Shown: positions 41,462 through 47,382 of the stretch, piece by piece
How positions within the stretch are numbered: position 1 is the stretch's first letter
Layout of the letters: every line of letters starts with the position of its first letter
Virus record (IMG/VR): IMGVR_UViG_3300042898_003369
Span: 1 to 49,450 of that record
Reading direction: 5' to 3' (one strand)
Source: a virus
Length of the DNA stretch: 49,450 nt
Notes under the pieces: generated by a model
Told to the model about the DNA's origin: nothing
Seen by the model: the letters and a program-made list of their open reading frames with translations, nothing else
Database searches by the model: none
Program-made: the position numbers and the translations under genes

Positions 41462-41892
41462 ACAACTCGTTTACGTTTTAATGAAATAAGTGCAGCCATT
41501 CCTAACATCAACCCCATGCCCGGAGAAGGAACAGGAGTAGGCGTAACACCACCTGATTCTGTCATCTGCAACGAACCCATTGAGATGCTTTCGATTCGAT
41601 CATACATGATTGGAATAGCAAACTGCTGATCAACCATCTGAATGGTCTTGACCAATACTCCCCCATTGTAGATTTTATAGATCCATAGACCATCAGCCGT
41701 TCCCATAAACAAATTTGATGAAAAACTTGTAACGGCAACTGTAGGGGGCTCAATGGCTTCAGCCCAAGGTTCCATCATGGTATATGCAGAGTCAAAGGTC
41801 AACCTGTTTGTATATGAAACTTCCACATACATAGAACCCTCATACACAGAATCATGAAACATCTGACCAGTAGAGTAGAGTCTAGAAATCAT
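41458..41892 (-). CDS. Protein with C-terminal PEP-CTERM-like sorting signal
   Basis: The 144-aa protein is beta-rich for its first 110 residues (SMYVEVSYTNRLTF, GLWIYKIYNGGVLVKTIQ). It ends with a Thr/Pro linker, PVPSPG, a hydrophobic span GMGLMLGMAALIS and a basic end KRKR. That tripartite end is the exosortase (PEP-CTERM) signal pattern. Normal substrates also have an N-terminal signal peptide, and none is visible from either candidate start. I use ATG 41892 because a promoter with the standard 6-nt spacing points to it. It is either an acquired host surface protein that lost its signal or a phage decoy. PEP-CTERM in a phage is unusual. Confidence 0.75.
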   Translation of the reverse strand: MISRLYSTGQMFHDSVYEGSMYVEVSYTNRLTFDSAYTMMEPWAEAIEPPTVAVTSFSSNLFMGTADGLWIYKIYNGGVLVKTIQMVDQQFAIPIMYDRIESISMGSLQMTESGGVTPTPVPSPGMGLMLGMAALISLKRKRVV

Positions 41893-41898
41893 AGAGTT

Positions 41899-41926
41899 AG
41901 TATACACCATATGGTTAAAGAGTCAA
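41899..41926 (-). promoter_or_regulatory. Sigma70-type early promoter, predicted leaderless
   Basis: On the minus strand: TTGACT, 16 nt, TATACT, 6 nt (AACTCT), ATG at 41892. It decides the start of the PEP-CTERM-like gene. It is 2 nt from the late box at 41929. Confidence 0.85.
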
Positions 41927-41928
41927 GA

Positions 41929-41936
41929 TATAAATA
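41929..41936 (+). promoter_or_regulatory. Late promoter of the FLxE operon, predicted leaderless
   Basis: Exact TATAAATA with 5 nt (TCTAC) before the ATG at 41942. It is the only promoter I find for the five overlapping genes that follow. Confidence 0.85.
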
Positions 41937-41941
41937 TCTAC

Positions 41942-42346
41942 ATGAAGAGTTTCAAAAATTTTTTAATTGAGTCAAATGATCTTACCGAAGAGAAAGATGC
42001 CTGCTATCGTAAAGCAATGGCTTCTTATGGTAAGTGGTCAGCCCGTGCAGCCCAAGCAACCGCCAAGTGCCGCAAAGGCAAGGGACAGGTCAAAAAGTCT
42101 AAAGAAGGTGCAAACCTGAAGAGATGGGAAGCAGAGGATTGGAAGGATACTAAGACTGGTAAGGACTGTGGTGCAGGGGGTAAGAATGAGTATTGCAGAC
42201 CAAGCAAGAGAGTCAGTAGTAAGACTCCAAAGACATCATCAGAGATGTCATCAAAGGAATTGCAACGCAAGAAGGCAGAGAAGTCACGAGTAGGAATGCA
42301 GGGAGCATCGGGTAACAAAGTATCACCAACAAAGAGAAACACATGA
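41942..42346 (+). CDS. Basic DUF5872-like protein with capsid-targeting-like N-terminus
   Basis: The 134-aa protein starts MKSFKNFLIESND, with a predicted cut after LIE. The rest is Lys/Arg/Ser-rich and matches a domain I know from large DNA viruses and phages (DUF5872). Marks: KRWEAEDWKDTKTGKDCG, NEYCRPSKRVSSKTPKTSSE and ELQRKKAEKSRVGM. The strong positive charge and the late timing would suit a DNA-associated internal head protein. It is the first gene of a five-gene operon with 4-nt ATGA overlaps. Confidence 0.8.
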   Translation: MKSFKNFLIESNDLTEEKDACYRKAMASYGKWSARAAQATAKCRKGKGQVKKSKEGANLKRWEAEDWKDTKTGKDCGAGGKNEYCRPSKRVSSKTPKTSSEMSSKELQRKKAEKSRVGMQGASGNKVSPTKRNT

Positions 42347-42810
42347 AAAGTTTTAAAGAATTTTTAAGAGAAAATGATTCGCTTACTGATTTTGATAAAC
42401 AAGAAATCGAAAATGCAGCGATGAATCCAAACCAAAATGAAACCCCACGTGAAAGAAAAAACCGAGAAGCACAAGAACTGATTAGAAATCAACAAAACTT
42501 GCGAACAACGGCTATGAATCCTTCTGGTTCACCTGAATTTTTTGATAATGAATTACATATGAATAAACCTCAAGGAATTCAAACAGAATATGAAGATAAA
42601 GAAGAAATGTCTGTTTTGGATATGGCAGCAATAACCGCAAGAGGAACTTTAAATGCAATGGGACAGGTGTTTGGTGGTATTACACCTATACAAAAACCAA
42701 AACCAAATAAACCAACACCAACACCAACACCAAGCCCGTTTGACGATAATTATGTGGCTTCACCAACAACAGGATCTAGGTTTGGATATTCGGATAAAGA
42801 AAACAAATGA
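42343..42810 (+). CDS. Protein with capsid-targeting-like N-terminus and short Pro-Thr tract
   Basis: The 155-aa N-terminus MKSFKEFLRENDS has a predicted cut after LRE. The body is hydrophilic and rich in Asn/Glu/Pro (NAAMNPNQNETPRERKNREA), with one mildly hydrophobic helix (VLDMAAITARGTLNAMGQVF). PTPTPTPSPF near the end resembles the PT linker of the 13537 product. It is probably largely disordered. Second gene of the operon. Confidence 0.75.
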   Translation: MKSFKEFLRENDSLTDFDKQEIENAAMNPNQNETPRERKNREAQELIRNQQNLRTTAMNPSGSPEFFDNELHMNKPQGIQTEYEDKEEMSVLDMAAITARGTLNAMGQVFGGITPIQKPKPNKPTPTPTPSPFDDNYVASPTTGSRFGYSDKENK

Positions 42811-43352
42811 AAAAATTTAAAGAATTTTTAAGAGAAGATGCACAGGAGTTCTCATCAGCCGGAACCAGCATCAACAAAAACAAACTTCCAACAGGATACT
42901 CAACTGTGCATAGAAAGATTGGTTGGAAGAAGGGAACTACGCATATTGATATCGGTGGGGGTAAGTTTGATAATGGTGTAGAATTTCTTAAAAATTTGGG
43001 GGTGAATGCTCATGTCTATGACCCGTTCAACCGACCCGAAGATCACAATAAGAGAGTCATGGAGACTGTAGGCAAACAGGGAGCAGATACCGCATCACTC
43101 TTCAATGTTCTGAATGTTATTAAGGAACCGGAGTACAGACAAGAAGCCTTAAGGACAGCACACTCAACACTCAAACCCGGTGGTAGAATCTTTATTGGCA
43201 TATACGAAGGGGATAAGTCAGGCAAAGGAAGAAAAACAAAGAAAGATTCATGGCAGAACAATTCCCCAACACAAGCATACCTAGATGATGTAAAGAAGGT
43301 ATTTCCGAATGCAACAATACAGCATGGAATGATACATGGAGTAAGAGAATGA
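42807..43352 (+). CDS. SAM-dependent methyltransferase-like protein with capsid-targeting-like N-terminus
   Basis: The 181-aa N-terminus MKKFKEFLREDAQ has a predicted cut after LRE. The remainder is a small Rossmann methyltransferase: motif I THIDIGGGKFDN, an acidic end of strand 2 in AHVYDPFNRP, the LFNVLNVIKE region, LKPGGRIFIGIYEGDKSGKG and a Trp-containing KDSWQNN. This matches a family of small methyltransferase-like proteins often found in phage and plasmid accessory regions. The substrate is unknown. As the targeting peptide implies packaging, a role right after injection is possible. No DNA-methyltransferase (DPPY-type) motif is seen. Confidence 0.8.
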   Translation: MKKFKEFLREDAQEFSSAGTSINKNKLPTGYSTVHRKIGWKKGTTHIDIGGGKFDNGVEFLKNLGVNAHVYDPFNRPEDHNKRVMETVGKQGADTASLFNVLNVIKEPEYRQEALRTAHSTLKPGGRIFIGIYEGDKSGKGRKTKKDSWQNNSPTQAYLDDVKKVFPNATIQHGMIHGVRE

Positions 43353-43522
43353 GAAAATTTAAAGAATTTTTAGAAAATTATGATGTGTATCTTGATGTAG
43401 TACCACCATTTAGTAATATATCTCAACAAAAGGATATTACCAATTCAGAGACAGATACAGAAGTGTATACACCACAAGCAGATAAACTAAAGAAGTTAAA
43501 AGTTAAAAAGGTAAAACAATGA
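43349..43522 (+). CDS. 57-aa protein with capsid-targeting-like N-terminus
   Basis: Starts MRKFKEFLENYDVYLD, the same opening as its neighbours, but LEN in place of LxE removes the exact cut consensus. The rest is short, with a Pro patch (VVPPFSNISQQKD) and a Lys-rich end (KLKKLKVKKVKQ). The ATGA overlaps on both sides support it being a real gene despite its size. It may be a minimal packaged peptide. Confidence 0.7.
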   Translation: MRKFKEFLENYDVYLDVVPPFSNISQQKDITNSETDTEVYTPQADKLKKLKVKKVKQ

Positions 43523-43830
43523 AGAAATTTAAAACATTTTTGTATGAAGTAAATACACCGGGTGCAACAGGATCTGCTCCATCAGGGAAAGTTCCCAACA
43601 ATGGAGTATTAGTGCCAGTAGGACCAGGATATCCACCAAATAATCCTTTACCTACTCCATCGCCTACTCCACCACCGCCTCCACCACCAGCAGCACCACC
43701 TCCACCTATGTTTCCACCTCACAAGACACTTCCTCCATTACCAAAGTTACCACCGGACTTTAACAGACGTTTTAGGGGTGGTATGTACGAATATGACTCT
43801 AAAGATAAGACTTGGAAAATGGGTGGGTAA
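43519..43830 (+). CDS. Pro-rich protein with capsid-targeting-like N-terminus
   Basis: The 103-aa N-terminus MKKFKTFLYEVNTPG has a predicted cut after LYE. Then follows a Pro-dominated middle (PLPTPSPTPPPPPPPAAPPP) and a short charged C-terminal part (FRGGMYEYDSKDKTWKMGG). Last gene of the operon. Its stop lies in a G-rich tract (43821-43858). No globular domain is apparent except perhaps the last 30 residues. Confidence 0.72.
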   Translation: MKKFKTFLYEVNTPGATGSAPSGKVPNNGVLVPVGPGYPPNNPLPTPSPTPPPPPPPAAPPPPMFPPHKTLPPLPKLPPDFNRRFRGGMYEYDSKDKTWKMGG

Positions 43831-43858
43831 GAATGGGTTGGTATGGGGTGGTGTGGGG
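43821..43858 (+). other. G-quadruplex-capable G-rich tract
   Basis: Five runs of G3-4 with loops of 1, 7, 7 and 6 nt (GGG at 43821, 43825 and 43835; GGGG at 43845 and 43855) satisfy the common G4 pattern on the plus strand. It spans the stop codon of the last FLxE gene, so it would lie at the 3' end of that operon's coding part. Confidence 0.7.
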
Positions 43859-43860
43859 TA

Positions 43861-44010
43861 ATGAATTTTAAAGAAATTTTGAGAGTATGGAGTTTAGTGA
43901 CCACTCCTCAAAGCCTCTTTAAGCGTTCTATACGCCTCTCAGAGCCATCCGAGGGTCAAAAAGAACTCCAGAGACCCTTTAAGGCACCAATCGCCTATAT
44001 CCAGTCCTAG
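43861..44010 (+). CDS. Possible remnant of a sixth FLxE-type gene, 49 codons
   Basis: ATG 43861 opens MNFKEILRVWSLVTTPQ, whose first seven residues resemble the MKxFKxFL openings of the five preceding genes, but the LxE is missing. The remaining codons read through sequence with short inverted repeats and look non-coding. It may be a decayed copy whose body was replaced. I rate it as uncertain. Confidence 0.35.
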   Translation: MNFKEILRVWSLVTTPQSLFKRSIRLSEPSEGQKELQRPFKAPIAYIQS

Positions 44011-44192
44011 GAGTCAAGCAAATACTTGAAATTTTATTAAAAATTTACAATTTCTTACAGTTTCTGCGTACCGTCCATCCAGGTTGGACAATTCAGGGTC
44101 CTTTATGAACAATTTGAGTAAATTATTATAATTTTTTGAACAATCCTGTCCAGATTAGCTGTATCCTGTCCAGGCCACATACCTGGAGCTCT

Positions 44193-44480
44193 CTAAGGGT
44201 ATTGAATCCCGTCCAGAGTATTAATATTATTAATCTGGGGCCTCCAGGTGCCCTTTTGATAGTAGCTGCATGTATCGATGCGAATCCTGTCCGCCTGAAT
44301 CCCGTCCGATAATATTAAATTATTATTATAACCTCTGAGGTAGCGAATAACCTCGTCACCTGGCAGACCGATAACCAGGAGTCCGATAAGTATAGCCCAG
44401 ATAACAACCCACGCCCGATAACTCCCAGCCCGACCTATAATGATTATCGGACACAGGGACTGGGAGTTTATCGGTCGCAT
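44193..44480 (-). CDS. Doubtful small membrane-protein frame, 95 aa
   Basis: The frame from ATG 44480 begins MRPINSQSLCPIIIIGRAGS and contains one hydrophobic span (WVVIWAILIGLLVIGLPG). It reads through iterons and heptamers, which argues against coding. In its favour is the early promoter at 44493-44520. At the usual 6-nt spacing the first codon would be CTG (44486), in frame. Uncertain. Confidence 0.3.
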   Translation of the reverse strand: MRPINSQSLCPIIIIGRAGSYRAWVVIWAILIGLLVIGLPGDEVIRYLRGYNNNLILSDGIQADRIRIDTCSYYQKGTWRPQINNINTLDGIQYP

Positions 44481-44544
44481 GAACAGTCCTATAATATACA
44501 CCAGATATAGGGGAAGTCAAGCAACTAATCCACAAGTCCGATAA
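44306..44544. repeat. CCGATAA heptamers in both orientations
   Basis: Direct copies at 44306, 44368, 44383, 44415 and 44538; inverted copies (TTATCGG) at 44444 and 44468. A further copy lies at 48827, upstream of the CobS-like gene. Most are preceded by GT or GA. This looks like a protein-binding heptamer. Confidence 0.7.
44493..44520 (-). promoter_or_regulatory. Sigma70-type promoter inside the repeat region
   Basis: On the minus strand: TTGACT (44515-44520), 16 nt, TATATT (44493-44498). It could drive the doubtful 95-aa frame, an RNA, or a priming transcript for replication. Confidence 0.6.
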
Positions 44545-44647
44545 CGTGAGAGCTGGTCCCAGCTGCCAGGTGCCAGGTGAACACTGAGACCATAAAGAAA
44601 TTAATTATTATTTGTGGGCCAGGTGTATCCCGTCCGTCCTGTCCGAG

Positions 44648-44703
44648 CTACTATCAGGGGGGAATAAAATAATATCAGAAACCTCGGAGGTTTCTGATAG
44701 TAG
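44648..44703 (-). terminator. Composite terminator, copy 1 (end of the CobT-like gene)
   Basis: On the minus strand CTACTATCAG leads into hairpin ATCAGAAACCT / AGGTTTCTGAT (loop CCG), then a T-rich tail (ATTATTTTATT), then CTGATAGTAG. The outer decamers are exact inverted repeats and compete with the inner stem for ATCAG/CTGAT. It lies downstream of the 44794 stop. Confidence 0.85.
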
Positions 44704-44793
44704 TCTCCAGGTACACAGCCACCCAGGACTGGCTCTCTCCTTCCAGTACTGGGTGACTATGTATGAATGAATCAAACACCAACTCAGTAAATC

Positions 44794-46959
44794 TTATCTC
44801 TGCCGAAACTTGAATCCTTCCGGGAAGGCAGGGAGTCCGTAGACTCCCGAATCCATCTTGCGAATCGGCGCACCCGCCACAATGTCAACATACCGGGAGA
44901 GGAACACGCGACTACCTGCGCGCTTGCCCATCGTCTTGATGAAGGCATTCTTGACCTTGGTGAAGTTACCCGTGGTCGAAACAGCCTCTTCATCCTTCAC
45001 GGGCTTCGTAGTCTGAATGAGAAAGTACGAATCGTAACCGGGGAAAGTATCTTCGTGCAGAATCAAGCAACCTTCCTTGAACGCTTCTGATGCAGCCTTG
45101 AAGCGATCCGAAGTCTCCAATGGGGACTCCTGATACGATCCTGCCTCACGCAACTTCTCATTCTCATCCTGACTCATGCAGAACTGCTCATAGGCACGAA
45201 TGCCAAGGGTACGACCCGCCATCACATACATACCGATGCAACGAGCATTCAACTTGATGCGAAGCGAATCAAGCATTGAAGCGATCACCGCGTTAGGCAG
45301 TCCACTCTTCGTGTACTTTTTCGGAAGCACAATAATGGTATCGAGAATCTCATTCGTTACAGTCGCGGTACTGTCCTGCGAACAGAAGTGATACAGGTTG
45401 TTTGCTTCAAGCGTATTCACGCCATTGCAGCAGCCGTCAGTCACAACCATGATCGTAGGAATCTGAATGTTGTTCTCCTTCACCCAATTCACCATGAACT
45501 GCGAAGCAAGCGCAACGCACTCCACCGTAGGCGTACCGTTCAAGGAAATCAGACGAGAAGCAGGACGAGTCTGCGTGACATACGCTTCGTAGATGAAAGC
45601 GCACAGACGCTCACGGGTTGCTGCGTCATCCTTGGATGAAGCAATGTTCATCAGTCGAGCAGAACCCATTTCCAATGCCGTTGGGCATTCGCGTCTGAGT
45701 TTACCCGCGTTCCAAACATGATCGAAGTCATGGCTGAATCCCGTAGGATTGGTCTTCTGCCATTCACGGTACGCTTCTTCGTAGCCGGGAATCTTCAGGC
45801 AGTAGACATCGGTGAAGCCGAACACTTCAAACGGAATGTTTGCCTTCTCGCAGAACCAAACCAACTGAAGCACCTGAAGGTAGGCATGACCAATGGTCTG
45901 ACCCATGCTACCGCTGAAGTCGAGCATGAACACGATCCCGTGGTTCTTGCCGTCCTGCTTGACGATCTTCGACAGGAAGATATCGTCATGCGTCTTGTAC
46001 TGATGAAGACGATCAAGGTTCAGCATTCCGGTCTGCTTGGGACGCTCACGGCGAATATCGTCCGCAGCCTTCTTGCGCTCAAACTGTGCAACCATCTGAC
46101 GAACGAACGCATCGGACTCACGAACAAACTTGCGATACTCTTCAATGTTCAGCGTGTTGCAGCCTTCATTGCCGTTGAAATCGGTGAGAATCGTATCGGT
46201 GCTGATGATGTAGTCTGACAGATCCTTCACGCCCGTGATGGTCACAACACCATCCTGAAAGTGATTGCCCTTCTTACTCACGAAGTCACCGGGAACCTCA
46301 GTCTTGTCTGCCAAGATTTGCTTCTGATCCTTCTCACCCTGCTTGTCTCCTTGAGCAGCAGCGGCTTCCATCTTCTCGCGGATCTCCTTCATGGAAGGAT
46401 GTTCGTACAGGAACTTGGCAACCTCAAAGACCTGATCGAAATTGACAACACCGTCCACCATGTCCACGACTTCCTGCTCGTTACCCTCAAAGGTCATGGG
46501 GATGAAGCCGGGAATACCGAACTTGAAGTGAATGTTGAGGCGGTTGAGGAACCCTGCCTTCGGCAGATCCATCTGCTTGAATCCAAACAGGTCGAGTTCT
46601 GCGATCTCCTTGTAGCCAAGGAAGAAGTCGCGGCGAGTGCCGGGGAACTTCTGCTTCATCAACTTCTCAATGCGAACATCTTCGATCACATTGGCGATAC
46701 GCTGAAGGAGCGGGAGGTTGTAGCCGTCCACCTCCGCAGCCTTAAGCAACTCTTCGCTGCGTTCGTAGGGAGTCCACAGAGCATGGCTGATCTCATGGGC
46801 GATCAACATGGTCTTGACCGTATCGGTCACATCCCACATGGGCATAACGAGGTGCCGAGACTTAACATCGAACGATGCAGTATTGGCATCCTTGGAAAAG
46901 GAGAAGGAGAGGTTTTCGGACGCGAGTGCCTTAGCGAAGATGGAGAGAGATGTATTCAT
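44794..46959 (-). CDS. cobT: CobT-like VWA-domain protein
   Basis: The 721-aa N-terminal part has a zincin-like HEISHAL (His55-Glu56, His59) and Glu93 in VIEDVRIE, as in CobT/VWA peptidase-like proteins. Residues 195-310 are charged. The VWA domain begins at GIVFMLDFSGSMG with MIDAS residues Asp347, Ser349 and Ser351, followed by the Thr/Asp positions of VVTDGCCNG. In bacteria CobT pairs with the AAA+ CobS in cobalt insertion into hydrogenobyrinate for B12. The CobS-like gene is just upstream. MoxR/VWA pairs also act as metal-insertion or remodelling chaperones, so the real substrate is open. Codon use is G+C-richer than in most other genes here. Confidence 0.82.
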   Translation of the reverse strand: MNTSLSIFAKALASENLSFSFSKDANTASFDVKSRHLVMPMWDVTDTVKTMLIAHEISHALWTPYERSEELLKAAEVDGYNLPLLQRIANVIEDVRIEKLMKQKFPGTRRDFFLGYKEIAELDLFGFKQMDLPKAGFLNRLNIHFKFGIPGFIPMTFEGNEQEVVDMVDGVVNFDQVFEVAKFLYEHPSMKEIREKMEAAAAQGDKQGEKDQKQILADKTEVPGDFVSKKGNHFQDGVVTITGVKDLSDYIISTDTILTDFNGNEGCNTLNIEEYRKFVRESDAFVRQMVAQFERKKAADDIRRERPKQTGMLNLDRLHQYKTHDDIFLSKIVKQDGKNHGIVFMLDFSGSMGQTIGHAYLQVLQLVWFCEKANIPFEVFGFTDVYCLKIPGYEEAYREWQKTNPTGFSHDFDHVWNAGKLRRECPTALEMGSARLMNIASSKDDAATRERLCAFIYEAYVTQTRPASRLISLNGTPTVECVALASQFMVNWVKENNIQIPTIMVVTDGCCNGVNTLEANNLYHFCSQDSTATVTNEILDTIIVLPKKYTKSGLPNAVIASMLDSLRIKLNARCIGMYVMAGRTLGIRAYEQFCMSQDENEKLREAGSYQESPLETSDRFKAASEAFKEGCLILHEDTFPGYDSYFLIQTTKPVKDEEAVSTTGNFTKVKNAFIKTMGKRAGSRVFLSRYVDIVAGAPIRKMDSGVYGLPAFPEGFKFRQR

Positions 46960-46965
46960 GCCCCA

Positions 46966-46994
46966 ATTTTACCACACCTTTGGCAAGAAGTCAA
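46966..46994 (-). promoter_or_regulatory. Sigma70-type early promoter, predicted leaderless
   Basis: On the minus strand: TTGACT, 17 nt, TAAAAT, 6 nt (TGGGGC), ATG at 46959. The stretch GTGTGGTAAAATTGGGGC then ATGAA is identical to that before the CobS-like gene. Confidence 0.88.
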
Positions 46995-47034
46995 GCCTCA
47001 CGCAAAGTTTATTTTTGCGTCCCATAACGTCCGG

Positions 47035-47089
47035 CTACTATCAGGGACATACAAAAACACAGAAAGGCCAGGGGCCTTTCTGATAGTAG
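47035..47089 (-). terminator. Composite terminator, copy 2
   Basis: On the minus strand CTACTATCAG, inner hairpin CAGAAAGGCC / GGCCTTTCTG, a T-run (GTTTTTG), then CTGATAGTAG. Same architecture as copies 1 and 3 with a different inner stem. It separates the 47140 gene from the CobT-like gene's promoter. Confidence 0.85.
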
Positions 47090-47102
47090 CTACATAATGC
47101 TA

Positions 47103-47128
47103 CCCCACTCCCCTTGCGGGGAGTGGGG
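47103..47128 (-). terminator. Hairpin after the 47140 gene
   Basis: An 11-bp stem CCCCACTCCCC / GGGGAGTGGGG with a 4-nt loop, without a clear T-run on either side. It precedes composite terminator copy 2, so the pair may act in tandem or protect the 3' end. Confidence 0.65.
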
Positions 47129-47139
47129 CTTGAACAGCA

Positions 47140-47364
47140 TCAGACGGTAACGGTGGGAACGATCAGGGGAGTGAGATCGTAAACACCCTTCGTGCTAGTC
47201 TGGCAATCCTTCAACACCCAAGTGGGAATGCCTTTCATGTTGATGGAATGTGCGACTGCAAGAAGATCCGTCTTGCTGAAGTTGTTGGTGTTACCGTTGT
47301 GAACGGTATCCGCAAACTGCTTGGCGGCGGAAATGAAACGATTGCGCTTGTTGAGATATGGCAT
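47140..47364 (-). CDS. Small protein cotranscribed with the CobS-like gene, 74 aa
   Basis: MPYLNKRNRFISAAKQFADT then NNFSKTDLLAVAHSINMKGI, PTWVLKDCQTSTKG and a hydrophobic end VPTVTV. It is helical at the start with a winged-helix-like feel (KTDLLAVAHSINMKGIPTWV), so DNA or protein binding is possible. It starts 18 nt after the CobS-like stop behind a purine-rich ribosome-binding region (AAAGAAAG). No family was recognised. Confidence 0.7.
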   Translation of the reverse strand: MPYLNKRNRFISAAKQFADTVHNGNTNNFSKTDLLAVAHSINMKGIPTWVLKDCQTSTKGVYDLTPLIVPTVTV

Positions 47365-47382
47365 TTTCTTTTTCTTTCTTTG

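Larger units (their letters stand above)
44142..44645 (+). repeat. Seven iteron-like copies of RWATCCYGTCCR
   Basis: Copies start at 44142, 44162, 44204, 44282, 44297, 44625 and (shortened) 44637. All share TCCYGTCC. Spacing is irregular, and all are in the same orientation. The sequence does not occur in this density elsewhere in the window. Confidence 0.8.
44011..44793. other. Repeat-rich non-coding region between convergent gene blocks; candidate replication origin
   Basis: There is no convincing gene except a weak minus-strand frame (44193-44480). It holds seven YGTCC-type direct repeats (44142-44645) and seven CCGATAA heptamers in both orientations (44306-44544). A long hairpin pairs GATAACTCCCAG near 44417 with CTGGGAGTTTATC near 44460. 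There is one early promoter on the minus strand (44493-44520) and a composite terminator (44648-44703). Iteron-like repeats beside A/T-rich stretches at a strand switch suggest an origin or a regulatory hub. This is inference. Confidence 0.5.

Noticed and set aside
42807-43352. Cognate modification methyltransferase for the XhoI-like nuclease
   Set aside because: The protein lacks the DPPY/NPPY-type motif and a target-recognition domain, is late rather than early, and carries a packaging-like tag.
44142-44645. CRISPR-like array of the TCCYGTCC repeats
   Set aside because: Units are too short, spacing is irregular (about 12-320 nt) and there is no spacer structure or cas gene.
45718-46218. 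Plus-strand open frames opposite the CobT-like gene
   Set aside because: They are shadows caused by G+C-rich codons. The minus-strand frame has clear VWA and HExxH motifs and a promoter.
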